This document shows, in pieces, positions 50,633 to 60,292 of a DNA stretch of 64,000 bases. The notes beneath the pieces are model-generated. The model did no database searches and was not told the origin of the DNA. It saw only the letters and a list, made by a program, of their open reading frames with translations. Numbering within the stretch: the stretch's first letter is position 1; every line of letters starts with the position of its first letter. A program made the translations under genes and the position numbers. Source of the stretch: DATEAV01 sp964575425 (GTDB taxonomy: Bacteria > Chloroflexota > Anaerolineae > Anaerolineales > E44-bin32); assembly GCA_964575425.1 (NCBI GenBank), contig CAZNRD010000008.1, forward strand, positions 37,517 through 101,516. Reading direction: 5' to 3'.

Positions 50633-53077
50633 ATGAAGTACGGCCACTTCGACGATGAGCGCCGCGAGTACGTGATCGAGACTCCAGACACCCCCCTGCC
50701 GTGGATCAATTACCTCGGCAGCGAGGAGTTCTTCAGCCTGATCTCCAACACTGCCGGCGGTTATTGCTTCTTCCGCGACGCGCAGCTGCGCCGCCTCATC
50801 CGCTACCGCTACAACAATGTGCCCCTCGACAGTGGCGGCCGACACCTGTATCTGCGCGATGACGACGCCGGCGAGTTCTGGTCGCCCACCTGGCAGCCGA
50901 CCCGCCGTCCGCTGGACGAGTACTCCTGCCGCCACGGTCTGGGATACACGATCATCCGCTCCCTCTGCCGCGGCGTCGAGGCATCCATCTGCTATTTCGT
51001 GCCGCGGGGGGAAACCCTGGAGGTCTGGCAGGCGGACCTCACCAACCGCCGCTCCACTCCCATCAGCCTCTCTGTTTTCTCGGCGGTCGAGTTTTGCCTG
51101 TGGGATGCTCGCGACGACGCCACCAACTTCCAGCGCAACCTAAGCACCGGCGAGGTCGAGGTGGAGGGAAGTGTCATCTACCACAAGACGGAGTACCGAG
51201 AGCGCCGCAACCACTTCGCGTACTTCGCCTGCTCCGACCCCATCATCGGTTACGACACCCAGCGCGAAGTTTTCCTTGGCCCGTACCGCGGATGGGAGGC
51301 CCCCGTGGCTGTCGAGCACGGCGCTTGTTCCAACAGTGTGGCCCACGGCTGGTCTCCCATCGGCAGCCATCACCTGCGCCTCCGCCTGGCCCCGGGGGAG
51401 ACGCAACGACTGATTTTCCTCCTCGGCTACCATGAGAACCCACGCCAAGAGAAGTTTGATCCCCCAGATTCCCAAACCATCAACAAACGCACCCTGCAAC
51501 CCACGCTAGAGCGCTATCTCGATTCCTCCCTGGTCGAGGCGGCTTTCGCCAGCCTCCAGGCGTACTGGACCGATCTGTTGAACATCCTCCAGGTGGAGAC
51601 TCCCGACGTCCACACCAACCGCATGGTCAACATCTGGAACCCCTATCAGTGCATGGTGACGTTCAACCTTTCGCGCTCGGCCTCCTACTTCGAATCGGGC
51701 ATCGGGCGGGGCATCGGCTTCCGCGATTCGAATCAGGACGTGCTGGGCTTCGTCCACATGGTCCCCGAACGCGCCCGGCAGCGCCTGCTGGATCTTGCAG
51801 CCACCCAGCTGCCCAGCGGGGGCGCCTACCATCAGTATCAGCCGCTCACCAAACGCGGCAACGATGCCATCGGCAGCAACTTCAACGATGATCCCCTGTG
51901 GTTGATCCTGGCCGCCTCAGCCTACCTCAAGGAGACCGGCGACTGGAGCATCCTCGACGAACTCGTCGAGTACGACAACCAGCCCGGCTCGGCCACGCCG
52001 CTTTACGAACACCTGCGCCGCGCCCTCTCCTACACCCTCGAACGCCGCGGGCCGCACGGCCTTCCCCTCATCGGCCGCGCCGACTGGAACGACTGCCTCA
52101 ACCTGAACTGCTTCTCCGACGAGCCCGGCGACTCCTTCCAGACCGTCACCAACAAGGAGGGCAAGGTCGCTGAATCCATCTTCATCGCCGGCCTCTTCGT
52201 TTTGGCCGCGCGCCAATTGGCCGACATCTCCGACCACTGCGGGCGCCAACCAGAAGCCAGCCGCTTCCGCCAGCACGCCGCCGAGATGGAGGCAGCGGTC
52301 GACGCCCACGGCTGGGATGGCGAGTGGTTCCTGCGCGCCTATGACGACTTTGGCGACAAGGTCGGATCAAAGGAGTGCAGCGAAGGCAGAATCTTCATCG
52401 AGCCCCAGGGCTTCTGCGTGATGGCAGGCATTGGCCTCCGGGACGGTCGGGCCGAGAAGGCCCTGGCCTCTGTCCGCCAGCATCTGGCCACCCCACACGG
52501 CATCGTCCTGCAGCAGCCTGCCTACTCCCGTTACCACCTGCACCTCGGGGAGATCTCCTCCTACCCCCCCGGCTACAAGGAGAACGCCGGCGTCTTCTGC
52601 CACGCGAACCCCTGGATCATGATCGCCGAGGCCATGCTGGGCCACGGTGACCGGGCCTTCAACTACTATCAGCGCATCAACCCCTCTGCCCGCGAACCGG
52701 TCAGCGACGTTCACCGCTGTGAACCCTACGTCTACGCCCAGATGATCGCCGGCCGCGATGCCCCGACGCACGGGGAGGCCAAGAACTCCTGGCTCACCGG
52801 CACCGCGGCCTGGAACTACGTCGCCATCACCCAGTGGATTCTGGGCATCCGGCCGGGACTGGACGGCCTGCACCTTTCGCCTGTGCTCCCCAACGGATGG
52901 TCCGGCTTTTCAGCCCGACGCCAGTTTCGCGGCGTCACCTACCACATCAAGGTGGAACGCCTCGGCCCTGGTAATCACGTCACCCTGACCCTGAACGGCC
53001 AGCCCGTTTCCGGCGACCTGCTTCCTCTGCCTCCGGCAGACGCCCGCGAGGTGCACGTTCATGCAGCCCTCGCCTGA
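50633..53077 (+). CDS. GH94-family phosphorylase 1 (cellobiose/cellodextrin type)
   Basis: 815 residues from MKYGHFDDERREYVIETPDT. N-terminal beta-sandwich (to about 290), helical linker, and alpha6/alpha6 catalytic barrel. The general acid is in GRADWNDCLNLNC (Asp near 487); phosphate/sugar-site segments are YKENAGVFCHANPWIMIAEA, CEPYVYAQMIAGRDAP and SWLTGTAAWNYVAITQWILG. Inverting phosphorolysis yields a hexose-1-phosphate. Exact disaccharide (cellobiose, laminaribiose, chitobiose or mannose-containing) not determinable. GGAGG lies six bases before the ATG. Confidence 0.9.
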   Translation: MKYGHFDDERREYVIETPDTPLPWINYLGSEEFFSLISNTAGGYCFFRDAQLRRLIRYRYNNVPLDSGGRHLYLRDDDAGEFWSPTWQPTRRPLDEYSCRHGLGYTIIRSLCRGVEASICYFVPRGETLEVWQADLTNRRSTPISLSVFSAVEFCLWDARDDATNFQRNLSTGEVEVEGSVIYHKTEYRERRNHFAYFACSDPIIGYDTQREVFLGPYRGWEAPVAVEHGACSNSVAHGWSPIGSHHLRLRLAPGETQRLIFLLGYHENPRQEKFDPPDSQTINKRTLQPTLERYLDSSLVEAAFASLQAYWTDLLNILQVETPDVHTNRMVNIWNPYQCMVTFNLSRSASYFESGIGRGIGFRDSNQDVLGFVHMVPERARQRLLDLAATQLPSGGAYHQYQPLTKRGNDAIGSNFNDDPLWLILAASAYLKETGDWSILDELVEYDNQPGSATPLYEHLRRALSYTLERRGPHGLPLIGRADWNDCLNLNCFSDEPGDSFQTVTNKEGKVAESIFIAGLFVLAARQLADISDHCGRQPEASRFRQHAAEMEAAVDAHGWDGEWFLRAYDDFGDKVGSKECSEGRIFIEPQGFCVMAGIGLRDGRAEKALASVRQHLATPHGIVLQQPAYSRYHLHLGEISSYPPGYKENAGVFCHANPWIMIAEAMLGHGDRAFNYYQRINPSAREPVSDVHRCEPYVYAQMIAGRDAPTHGEAKNSWLTGTAAWNYVAITQWILGIRPGLDGLHLSPVLPNGWSGFSARRQFRGVTYHIKVERLGPGNHVTLTLNGQPVSGDLLPLPPADAREVHVHAALA

Positions 53078-53173
53078 GCTAGACACGCGGCCCATCGCCC
53101 GTCTCGGGCAGGGTTGTCCTTCGTCCTTGCCAAGAGCAGTGATGCAGCGGGCCTCCCCACATTAGGAGTTCCC

Positions 53174-55591
53174 ATGGCCACGTACGGCTACTTCGACGAC
53201 GCGCAGCGGGAATATGTCATCACAAACCCCCATACGCCCGTCAAGTGGATCAATTACGTTGGCAGCCTTGACTTCGGCGGCTTCCTCGACCACACGGGCG
53301 GAGCCCTCCTCTGCTACGGCGACCCCGCCCTCAATCGCATCACCCGTTACCTGCACACCACACCCGCCTCGGAATTTCGCGGCACGACGCTCTACCTGAG
53401 GCTTCGGCGTGGCCGTCGTCAGCGCATCTTCTCGCCCTACTATGTCCCCACCCTTGATCCTTTCGACCGCTTCGAGTGCCACGTCGGCCTCGGATACATG
53501 CGCTTCCTCACGGAGTTCTACAACATCTGCAGCGACATCACCGTTTTCGTCCCGCCGGGCGAACCGTGCCTTCTCCATGACATCCGCGTGGCCAACTTCG
53601 GCCCCCGCCGCTGCACCCTCGACGCCATTCCCGTCGTCGAGTACAGCCACCCGGACGCGCTCAAACAGTTCACCAACCTCGACTGGGTGCCCCAGACCAT
53701 GCAGAGCCGGGCGGCCCCCGAGCCGGACGGCCGCCTGGTTCTGATCCAGTATCCCTTCATGTTCCGATCCATTCGCCTCAACTACTTTACGGCCAGCCTT
53801 CCTGCCTCCTCCTTCGACACCGACCGGCGCGCCTTCCTGGGCCAGAACGAGTACGGGACCTGGGCCCACCCTCTCGGCCTGGATCAAGACGAACTCAACA
53901 ACACCCAGGCCGAACGCGGCGACAACATCGCCGCCCTCCTCATCCGCCTCGGATCGCTTGCGCCGGGAGAAACCCGTCGCCTCGTCACACTTCTGGGCCA
54001 GGCCTCGGACCTGCCTCAAGCGCGGGAGGTCGCCGCTCGCTGGTGTCATCCCCAGGGCGTTGAGGAGGGGCTGCGCTCGCTCCAGGAGTGGTGGGATGCC
54101 TACCTCGCCGCCTGCCAGGTGCGCACGCCCGATGCAGACTTCAACCGCATGCTCAACCTCCACAACCCGCGTCAGTGTTACGTCACCAAGACCTGGTCCC
54201 GCTACCTCTCCCTCTATCAGACTGGCATGGGCGCACGGTCGATGGGCGTGCGCGACACCGCCCAGGATGTCCTCGGCATCCTGGCCCATGCCCCCGCAGA
54301 AGCGGCACCGGTCCTGCGCACGCTGTTGTGCATGCAGAGGCCCGATGGCTCAGCCATGCACCAGTTCAATCCCCTCACCCTCGTCGGCGACGAAGGCGAC
54401 TCACGCGAGGTCGAGGGAGCCCTTCACTACTACAGCGACGATCACCTGTGGATCGTCCTGGCCGTCACCGCCTACCTGAAGGAGACCGGCGATCTGGCCA
54501 TCCTGGAGGAGTCAATCCCCTACTATGACCCCGGCCGCCGCGCCTTGCCACCGACGGGCCCGGTGCTCGACCATCTCCAGCGTGCCCTGGCGTTCACCCG
54601 CAGCGACACCGGAGCCCACGGCCTCCCCCGCCTCGGCTTCGCCGACTGGAACGACACCGTCAACCTGCGCCCCGCAGCGGAGTCGCTCTTCGCCGCGCAC
54701 CTTTATGGCCGAGTCCTGCAGGAGATGATTGAGCTCTCGGAGCACCTTGGCCGAACGGCAGACGCCGAGTCCTGCAGGCGCGACTACCTCGAGATGCGCC
54801 AGCGGGTGAACGACCATGCGTGGGACGGCTCCTGGTACATCGACTATTTCGACGCCGACGGCTCGCCGCTCGGATCCCATCGCAACGCGCACGGCCGCCT
54901 TTTCCTCAACGGTCAGACCTGGGCCGTGCTCTCGGGCTTTGCCTTGCCGGAGCGCGCCCGCTCGGCGCTCGATTCCGTGTTCACTCACCTCAACACGCCG
55001 CGCGGAATCAAGCTCCTCACACCGCCGTACGACGGCTACGATCCCCATAAGGGTGGCATCACGACCTACCCGCCCGGCGCGAAGGAGAACGGCGGAATCT
55101 TCCTCCACACAAACCCCTGGGCGGTGATTGCTGAGGCTCTTCTGGGAAACGGGGATCGCGCCTACCTGTACTACCGCCAGATCAACCCGGCATCAGCCAA
55201 CGAGCGCATCAAGGAATACGAGTGCGAGCCATACGTGTATGCGCAGAACATCCTGGCGGACGAACACCCACACTTCGGCCTGGCCCGTAATTCCTGGCTC
55301 ACCGGCACCGCTGCCTGGGCCTTGCAGGCCGGCCTATACCACATCCTGGGCGTGCAACCGACCTATCGCGGCCTTCGCCTGCAGCCCTGCATCCCTTCAC
55401 AATGGGAGGGCTTTTCCGTCCAGCGCGTGTTCCGCGGCGCTCGCTACCTGATCGAGGTCGAGAATCCGCAGCACGTCTGCCGCGGCATCCGATCCATGGA
55501 GGTCGACGGCACGTCACTAGAGGGCGATCTGCTGCCCATCCGGGGCGACGGCAAGGACCATCGCGTCCATGTTGTCCTGGGCGCGCCATGA
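53174..55591 (+). CDS. GH94-family phosphorylase 2
   Basis: 805 residues from MATYGYFDDAQREYVITNPH. Same architecture and start motif as its neighbour but clearly diverged. Catalytic motif GFADWNDTVNLRP (Asp near 494); later PGAKENGGIFLHTNPWAVIA, CEPYVYAQNILADEHPHFG and SWLTGTAAWALQAGLYHILG. Missing here is the Cys-Leu-Asn after WND found in copy 1, a region that lines the acceptor site, so substrate specificity probably differs. AGGAG precedes the start; its TGA overlaps the next ATG. Confidence 0.9.
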   Translation: MATYGYFDDAQREYVITNPHTPVKWINYVGSLDFGGFLDHTGGALLCYGDPALNRITRYLHTTPASEFRGTTLYLRLRRGRRQRIFSPYYVPTLDPFDRFECHVGLGYMRFLTEFYNICSDITVFVPPGEPCLLHDIRVANFGPRRCTLDAIPVVEYSHPDALKQFTNLDWVPQTMQSRAAPEPDGRLVLIQYPFMFRSIRLNYFTASLPASSFDTDRRAFLGQNEYGTWAHPLGLDQDELNNTQAERGDNIAALLIRLGSLAPGETRRLVTLLGQASDLPQAREVAARWCHPQGVEEGLRSLQEWWDAYLAACQVRTPDADFNRMLNLHNPRQCYVTKTWSRYLSLYQTGMGARSMGVRDTAQDVLGILAHAPAEAAPVLRTLLCMQRPDGSAMHQFNPLTLVGDEGDSREVEGALHYYSDDHLWIVLAVTAYLKETGDLAILEESIPYYDPGRRALPPTGPVLDHLQRALAFTRSDTGAHGLPRLGFADWNDTVNLRPAAESLFAAHLYGRVLQEMIELSEHLGRTADAESCRRDYLEMRQRVNDHAWDGSWYIDYFDADGSPLGSHRNAHGRLFLNGQTWAVLSGFALPERARSALDSVFTHLNTPRGIKLLTPPYDGYDPHKGGITTYPPGAKENGGIFLHTNPWAVIAEALLGNGDRAYLYYRQINPASANERIKEYECEPYVYAQNILADEHPHFGLARNSWLTGTAAWALQAGLYHILGVQPTYRGLRLQPCIPSQWEGFSVQRVFRGARYLIEVENPQHVCRGIRSMEVDGTSLEGDLLPIRGDGKDHRVHVVLGAP

Positions 55592-56509
55592 AGCACGGCG
55601 ACTACTACAGGCTTCCCACCGTCGTCATTCAAACGCCCTACCTGTGGGTGGAAACCCTCGCTCTCGCCGGGCCGCGACTCGTCCGCCTGTCCCTCACCGG
55701 CTCCACACAGAACCTGCTGGGCGAAACGCCGACTGCCGCATGGGAGACCCCCCGCGGCTTCTACCACCTGTACGGCGGCCACCGCCTGGGGGTCGCCCCC
55801 GATGTCCCCGGATGCAACGACCTGCCCGATGACGTCGGGGCCACGGTCGAGCCCCTCGAAGACGGCCTGCGGATTTCCCGCCCACCTGAAGTCGGGAGCA
55901 CGGTCGCCAAGTCCCTCGACATCCGTCTGGATGCCGAGCGCCCGGCCCTCACCCTCCGCCAATGCCTCCGCAACGACAGCCCGACGCCCATCGACCTGCC
56001 TCCCTGGGCTATCACACAACTGCCGCTAGGTGGAATGGCGTTCCTCCCTCAGCCAACCTCTCCCTTCGATCCCGAGGGTTTCAACCCCCACCGTTCGCTC
56101 GTCCTGTGGCCCCATGCACACTGGGACGACGCACGCCTCCACATTCACGACGACTGTATCTTCGTCCGGGCAACGCCTAGCAGCCGACGCCTCAAAATCG
56201 GCTGCCTCGACACGCACGGCTAGATTGCCTATCAGCGGGGAGAAACGCTGCTCGTCAAGCGGTTTGCCGTCGACCCCGTGGCGCACTATCCCGACCTGGG
56301 CTGCAACGTCGAGGTCTACCTCGACGATCGCCACATCGAGCTGGAGACCCTCGCCCCACTCCGCTCGCTCGAGCCCCAGGCCAGCTTTGAGCATGTCGAA
56401 CGATGGGAGCTCGATCTCGATCCCGAATCCTCCACGGCGGCGCAGCCTGCAGGCGCGCCGCCTCCCTTCCGCCGTCATGCCCAGGCTGCTGAAGACGCGC
56501 CGCGTTTAG
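55588..56509 (+). pseudogene. Beta-sandwich (mutarotase-like) protein interrupted by in-frame TAG
   Basis: ATG overlaps the GH94 stop (ATGA). MKHGDYYRLPTVVIQTPYLW, VETLALAGPRLVRLSLTGST, GDLPDDVGATVEPLED-type segments and LPPWAITQLPLGGMAFLPQP resemble the fold of aldose-1-epimerase-like or DUF4380-like proteins. At 56221-56223 (CLDTHG-TAG-IAYQRGE) the frame is broken by amber and resumes at once: LVKRFAVDPVAHYPDLGCNV, EVYLDDRHIELETLAPL. It lacks a stop before 56787, so a second shift near the 3' end (which would stop at 56507-56509) is likely. Function in intact form: perhaps anomer interconversion of the sugar phosphate or ligand binding; not firmly recognised. Confidence 0.6.
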
Positions 56510-57732
56510 CCAGCTCCGCTCGCCAGCAGCTCCGACTCTCGCAGACGCACCCCCACCGCCACCGCCAGCAGCATCAAGACCATCAGCGCCAGCAGCGAAG
56601 GCGTCATCGAGCCCGTGCTGGCGACCTTGAGACTGTCCATGGCAAAGATGAAGGCAATTCCGGAGATCTGGCCCATCAGGAGCAGCAGCCCGTTCGAAGT
56701 CCCCTCCGGCGTCGGGCGGGCGATCTCCGCGCCATACTGAAATCCAATCGGCCCGGCGCTGAGCAGGGCAAAGCCGAGGGTGAATGAGCCCAGATAGAGC
56801 AGGGCAGCGCCCTTGGCAAGGGTCACCCCGGCCAGGCCGGGGATGGCCAGCGCCAACATCGACGGGATGAAAGGCACGCGGCGCCGGCTGCGGTCGGAAA
56901 GCGCTGGCATCACCAGCGCTCCGATCACCCCTCCGATAATCATCAGGCCTCCCGCCAGCCCAGCCTGCGTGATGCTGAAGCCACGCGGCCGCACGATGTC
57001 CTCGATCCAGGTGGTGACGCTGTTGAACACTCCAAGACCGATGAAGAAGATGAACATCAGCAGCAGGAAATCGCGCTTGCGCAGCGCCTGCTTCAGGCCA
57101 TTGAACATCAGCGCCCGCGCCTCTTCACCCGGCGGACCCGGCGGCGTCGGCGGCTGCTCACGCGCCAGAACCAGGAACACCACCGCTGCTACCGCCGCGC
57201 CCGTTCCGTAGATGAGCAGCATGCTCTCCAGCCCCACGCGCAGCGTCACAAAGGGCGTCAGTAGCATCCCTGCGAGAATGCCTAGGTACATTGCCAGGGA
57301 GCCGAAGCCCGAGGCTGTGGCGCGCTCCTCCAGGGGGAACCAGCGCGCCGCCACTTTCGTCACGGCGTTGAGAATGAAAGGCTGGCCGATGGCAATGCCA
57401 ATCTGAGCGGCCAGAACCGCCGCGTAGCGGTCGGCAGCCAGACCTCGCATCAGCCCGAAGACCCCCGTCAGCACTGCGCCGATGCCCACGGCCGTGCGGA
57501 ATCCGTAGGTGTCGATCACCCACGAGGCGGGAATCGAGACGAACAGGTACGCGATCATGAAGCACATCGACAGCAGCCCGATGCTCAGGTCCGAAACGCC
57601 GTAGTAGGCCGCGGCGCTCCCTGTGATCGGAGCGAATGTAATCCACAGCATCTGGTTGAAAGCCACTGCCAGCATGAAGCCGGCCAGGATCACCCAGCGA
57701 TGGCCATATACCGTGAAGCTGGTCTGAGCCAT
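56506..57732 (-). CDS. MFS transporter
   Basis: 408 residues, 12 TM segments. MFS loop 2-3 motif is degenerate (SIPASWVIDTYGFRTAVGIG); repeat in the second half at MPALSDRSRRRVPFIPSML. PLEERATASGFGSLAMYLGI is typical of the anion/sugar-acid or FLVCR-like branch. GAGGAGAG precedes the ATG. Convergent with the phosphorylase operon; substrate unknown. Confidence 0.85.
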   Translation of the reverse strand: MAQTSFTVYGHRWVILAGFMLAVAFNQMLWITFAPITGSAAAYYGVSDLSIGLLSMCFMIAYLFVSIPASWVIDTYGFRTAVGIGAVLTGVFGLMRGLAADRYAAVLAAQIGIAIGQPFILNAVTKVAARWFPLEERATASGFGSLAMYLGILAGMLLTPFVTLRVGLESMLLIYGTGAAVAAVVFLVLAREQPPTPPGPPGEEARALMFNGLKQALRKRDFLLLMFIFFIGLGVFNSVTTWIEDIVRPRGFSITQAGLAGGLMIIGGVIGALVMPALSDRSRRRVPFIPSMLALAIPGLAGVTLAKGAALLYLGSFTLGFALLSAGPIGFQYGAEIARPTPEGTSNGLLLLMGQISGIAFIFAMDSLKVASTGSMTPSLLALMVLMLLAVAVGVRLRESELLASGAG

Positions 57733-58399
57733 GGACGTCTCTCCTCGAGCCCTGCCCGACGAGCGAGCACGATGCCCTCTCGATTAACCCCCCAATCCAG
57801 ACGCAAGCAATCCGCCCGTGCGAACTCTCATCCAACGGGCCTTAGGGCCTCCCGGCTGCGGCTCGTCGCATGCGCCAGGGGCGACAATACACCTGCAGCC
57901 TTGCGCAGCTCTCGACCGCCCTCCAGCCCTCACCGCGCACTCTCACCGCCAATCCCATCACCTCGCCCACTCTCGCCAGCACCGAAGGAGGGCGGTGTCA
58001 TTTCCGCCGTGCGCGTTGTTCACGGGCAGCTTCTAACTTGGAAAGGCCATTCTCCGAACTCACCCGCCCCGGTCATCCCATCTCGCGGCAGCAGCGTTCC
58101 CAGCAGGTGCCTGGCAATCAAGTCGCCGAGCATGCCTTCCACGAGGGTATGGAGAGCATTGCGTCCCACCCTTTGACATGACATGCCTGCACCTCCTCCG
58201 CCCTGTGCATCCCCCCACAAGTCGAGCGCGAGACGCAGCGCTCTTCTATCAACTCACTGCAGCTGACTCGGCCCGCCCGCGGCAAACGGCATGGTACCGT
58301 GCCTGCCAGGATGCGCGATAATGCGGCGAGCGATACGCAAGCCACCGGGCCACTAACCTCCTGGCCGTTAGCCGCTGGAGAGAGAACAGAGGACAAGTC
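57733..58399. other. Intergenic region, 667 bases
   Basis: No gene supportable; short frames are Pro/Ser/Arg-rich. It contains the upstream regions of two divergent genes. A TTGACA at 58173-58178 (plus) has no good -10 behind it, and a GATAAT occurs near 58317 without -35. Confidence 0.5.
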
Positions 58400-59545
58400 A
58401 TGTCCAGCATCTTGATCCTTGGAGGCACGGGTTACACGGGTGGATTGATCGCACGGCATCTGCTGACGCAATCCAAAGCACGGGTCACCATTGCGACACG
58501 GCACCTGAACAAAGCACAGGCATTTGCGGAGGAATTGAATCGGCATTTCCCCGGTCAACGCGCTGCCGCTGTCTATGCTGACGCGGCGAATCCAGGCTCT
58601 CTGCGGGCCGCATTTCGAGGCCAGACCCTGGTCGTGGTCGCCTCGCCGACCGCTGCCTGCGCCGAGAACGTAGTCCGCGCCGCACTCGTGACCGGTGTGG
58701 ACTATCTCGACGTGCAGCTTGACGCCAGGAAATTGGGCCTACTGCAATCCCTCGCCGGAGAAATCAATGACGCCGGACGATGCTTCATCACCGAGGCCGG
58801 ATTCCATCCCGGACTGCCTTCTGCCCTGGTGCGTTGGGCCGCCACCCAACTGGATGTTCTCGAGGGCGCCCTCACCGCTGGCTTTCTCAATATGGGCAGG
58901 AACTTGCCGTACAGCGAAGCCGTTGACGAATTGGTAGAGAGTTTCAAGCGATATCAGGGACAGGTCTATAGAGACGGCCGCTGGACAAAGTCGAACACAT
59001 ATGAAATGCGCAGCGTGGACTTCGGAAGCGACATCGGCCGGAAGCGATGCTATTCGATGTTTTTTGAGGAACTGCGCGCGCTGCCGGAGATGTATCCCTC
59101 GCTCAAAGAAGTCGGCTTCTACATGTCAGAGATGCACTGGATGACAGACTGGATCATCATGCCCATCAGCTGGGTATGGCTCAAGATAATGCCACGCGCC
59201 GTTCGTCCCATCGGCAGATTTCTCTGGTGGGGCATGGGCACCTTTCACAAACCGCCCTACCGGGTCGAACTCCAGGTTCAGGCCTACGGCCTGAAGGACG
59301 GGCAGCCGGTAGAAGTCCGGGCATGCGTTGCTCATGCCGATGGATATGAACTGACGGCCATCCCGGTGGTTGCCGCCTTACTGCAATACCTGGATGGATC
59401 CGCCCGAAAGCCCGGCCTCTGGATCATGGGACACCTTGTTGACCCCGTCCGTCTTCTGAAGGACATGAAAGACATGGGCGTGCAATGTGTGACCACGGTT
59501 CAAACAGGGGAAGCGCGGGGTCATCCCTCGATGCCAGGCAGCTAG
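58400..59545 (+). CDS. Saccharopine-dehydrogenase-like NAD(P)-binding protein
   Basis: 381 residues. MSSILILGGTGYTGGLIARH is a Rossmann GxxGxxG; TLVVVASPTAACAENVVRAA and GVDYLDVQLDARKL follow the saccharopine dehydrogenase/trans-acting enoyl reductase pattern, and CFITEAGFHPGLPSALVRWA is the conserved G-x-x-P-G-L loop. The second half carries a hydrophobic stretch (WIIMPISWVWLKIM) that may bind membranes or lipids. GAGGACA is upstream. Substrate unknown; homologues include lipid and amino-acid oxidoreductases. Confidence 0.82.
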   Translation: MSSILILGGTGYTGGLIARHLLTQSKARVTIATRHLNKAQAFAEELNRHFPGQRAAAVYADAANPGSLRAAFRGQTLVVVASPTAACAENVVRAALVTGVDYLDVQLDARKLGLLQSLAGEINDAGRCFITEAGFHPGLPSALVRWAATQLDVLEGALTAGFLNMGRNLPYSEAVDELVESFKRYQGQVYRDGRWTKSNTYEMRSVDFGSDIGRKRCYSMFFEELRALPEMYPSLKEVGFYMSEMHWMTDWIIMPISWVWLKIMPRAVRPIGRFLWWGMGTFHKPPYRVELQVQAYGLKDGQPVEVRACVAHADGYELTAIPVVAALLQYLDGSARKPGLWIMGHLVDPVRLLKDMKDMGVQCVTTVQTGEARGHPSMPGS

Positions 59546-59551
59546 CACGCG

Positions 59552-59728
59552 GTGCGGGCGGCTCTGGTGCTGGCCGCCGCCTTCGTCCTCTTCCTCTTCC
59601 CCATCGCGCGGCCCGGCGCGGGCCTCCTGAACTCGGTCCTTGCTGTCATACTTCTTCGCCTGGCAGCCTCTCGATATCCGGCAAATGCCCTGGGCTCCTC
59701 AACAAGGTGCCCCCATCAAGTCGCGTGA
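59552..59728 (+). CDS. Possible 58-residue membrane peptide
   Basis: GTG frame with MRAALVLAAAFVLFLFPIAR, a good hydrophobic helix, then a short basic tail. No SD. Could be a remnant of a larger membrane protein such as the NfeD partner usually found with slipins, but nothing proves it. Confidence 0.25.
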   Translation: MRAALVLAAAFVLFLFPIARPGAGLLNSVLAVILLRLAASRYPANALGSSTRCPHQVA

Positions 59729-60292
59729 CATCCTTGCTAACTCCCCAGAAGGCCTCCGGCCGTCTGGCCTGAAGAAACCTTGCACCCAAGCATGTCGCCG
59801 GAGCACGTGCCATCACTGGGGACGTTGTACTGATCCCAGCTTGCTGTCAGAAAATGGTCCCGTGAAGGTTCCTCCCAGAGTCTGGACGGGCTTTGACCGG
59901 CGCGACTGCTCGTCGCCCTCACCAAGGAACCGCGCTGTCTCCTTTCTCACGGGTTGTCATCCCCAGCCTGCCGGCAGGGCCTACTCTTCCGCCTTCCTCC
60001 GCCAGTGTTTCCATCCGGATCCACGCGTCGCTGCATCCGCTGCACGTCCGTTCCGTGCAGGAGGTGAAGATCGAAGGACATGGCGCGGCCTCCAGGCAGC
60101 CAGGATGCGCGGAGGTGTGGCCCGATTGGTCGAACAGTGGGCGCCGGCCCGGCTTGCGTTCGCGAGGGACTATGTCAGAATACGACGGTTCACCGACGGA
60201 CGCCACTATTGCGCGAGTCCAACAGTCGCGTCCCATACTGTGCCGGCGTCGACCGCTGCTCTCACCGGGCATCAATCCCCTGGAGGAGGACG
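59729..60292. other. Intergenic region upstream of the slipin gene
   Basis: Nothing recognisable except the GGAGGAGG ribosome site for the slipin at its end. Confidence 0.45.

Noticed and set aside
56278..56787. Plus-strand open frame reading 280 bases into the MFS gene
   Set aside because: First part is the 3' end of the amber-split beta-sandwich gene; beyond 56509 it is Gln/His/Arg-rich antisense of a well-formed MFS gene.
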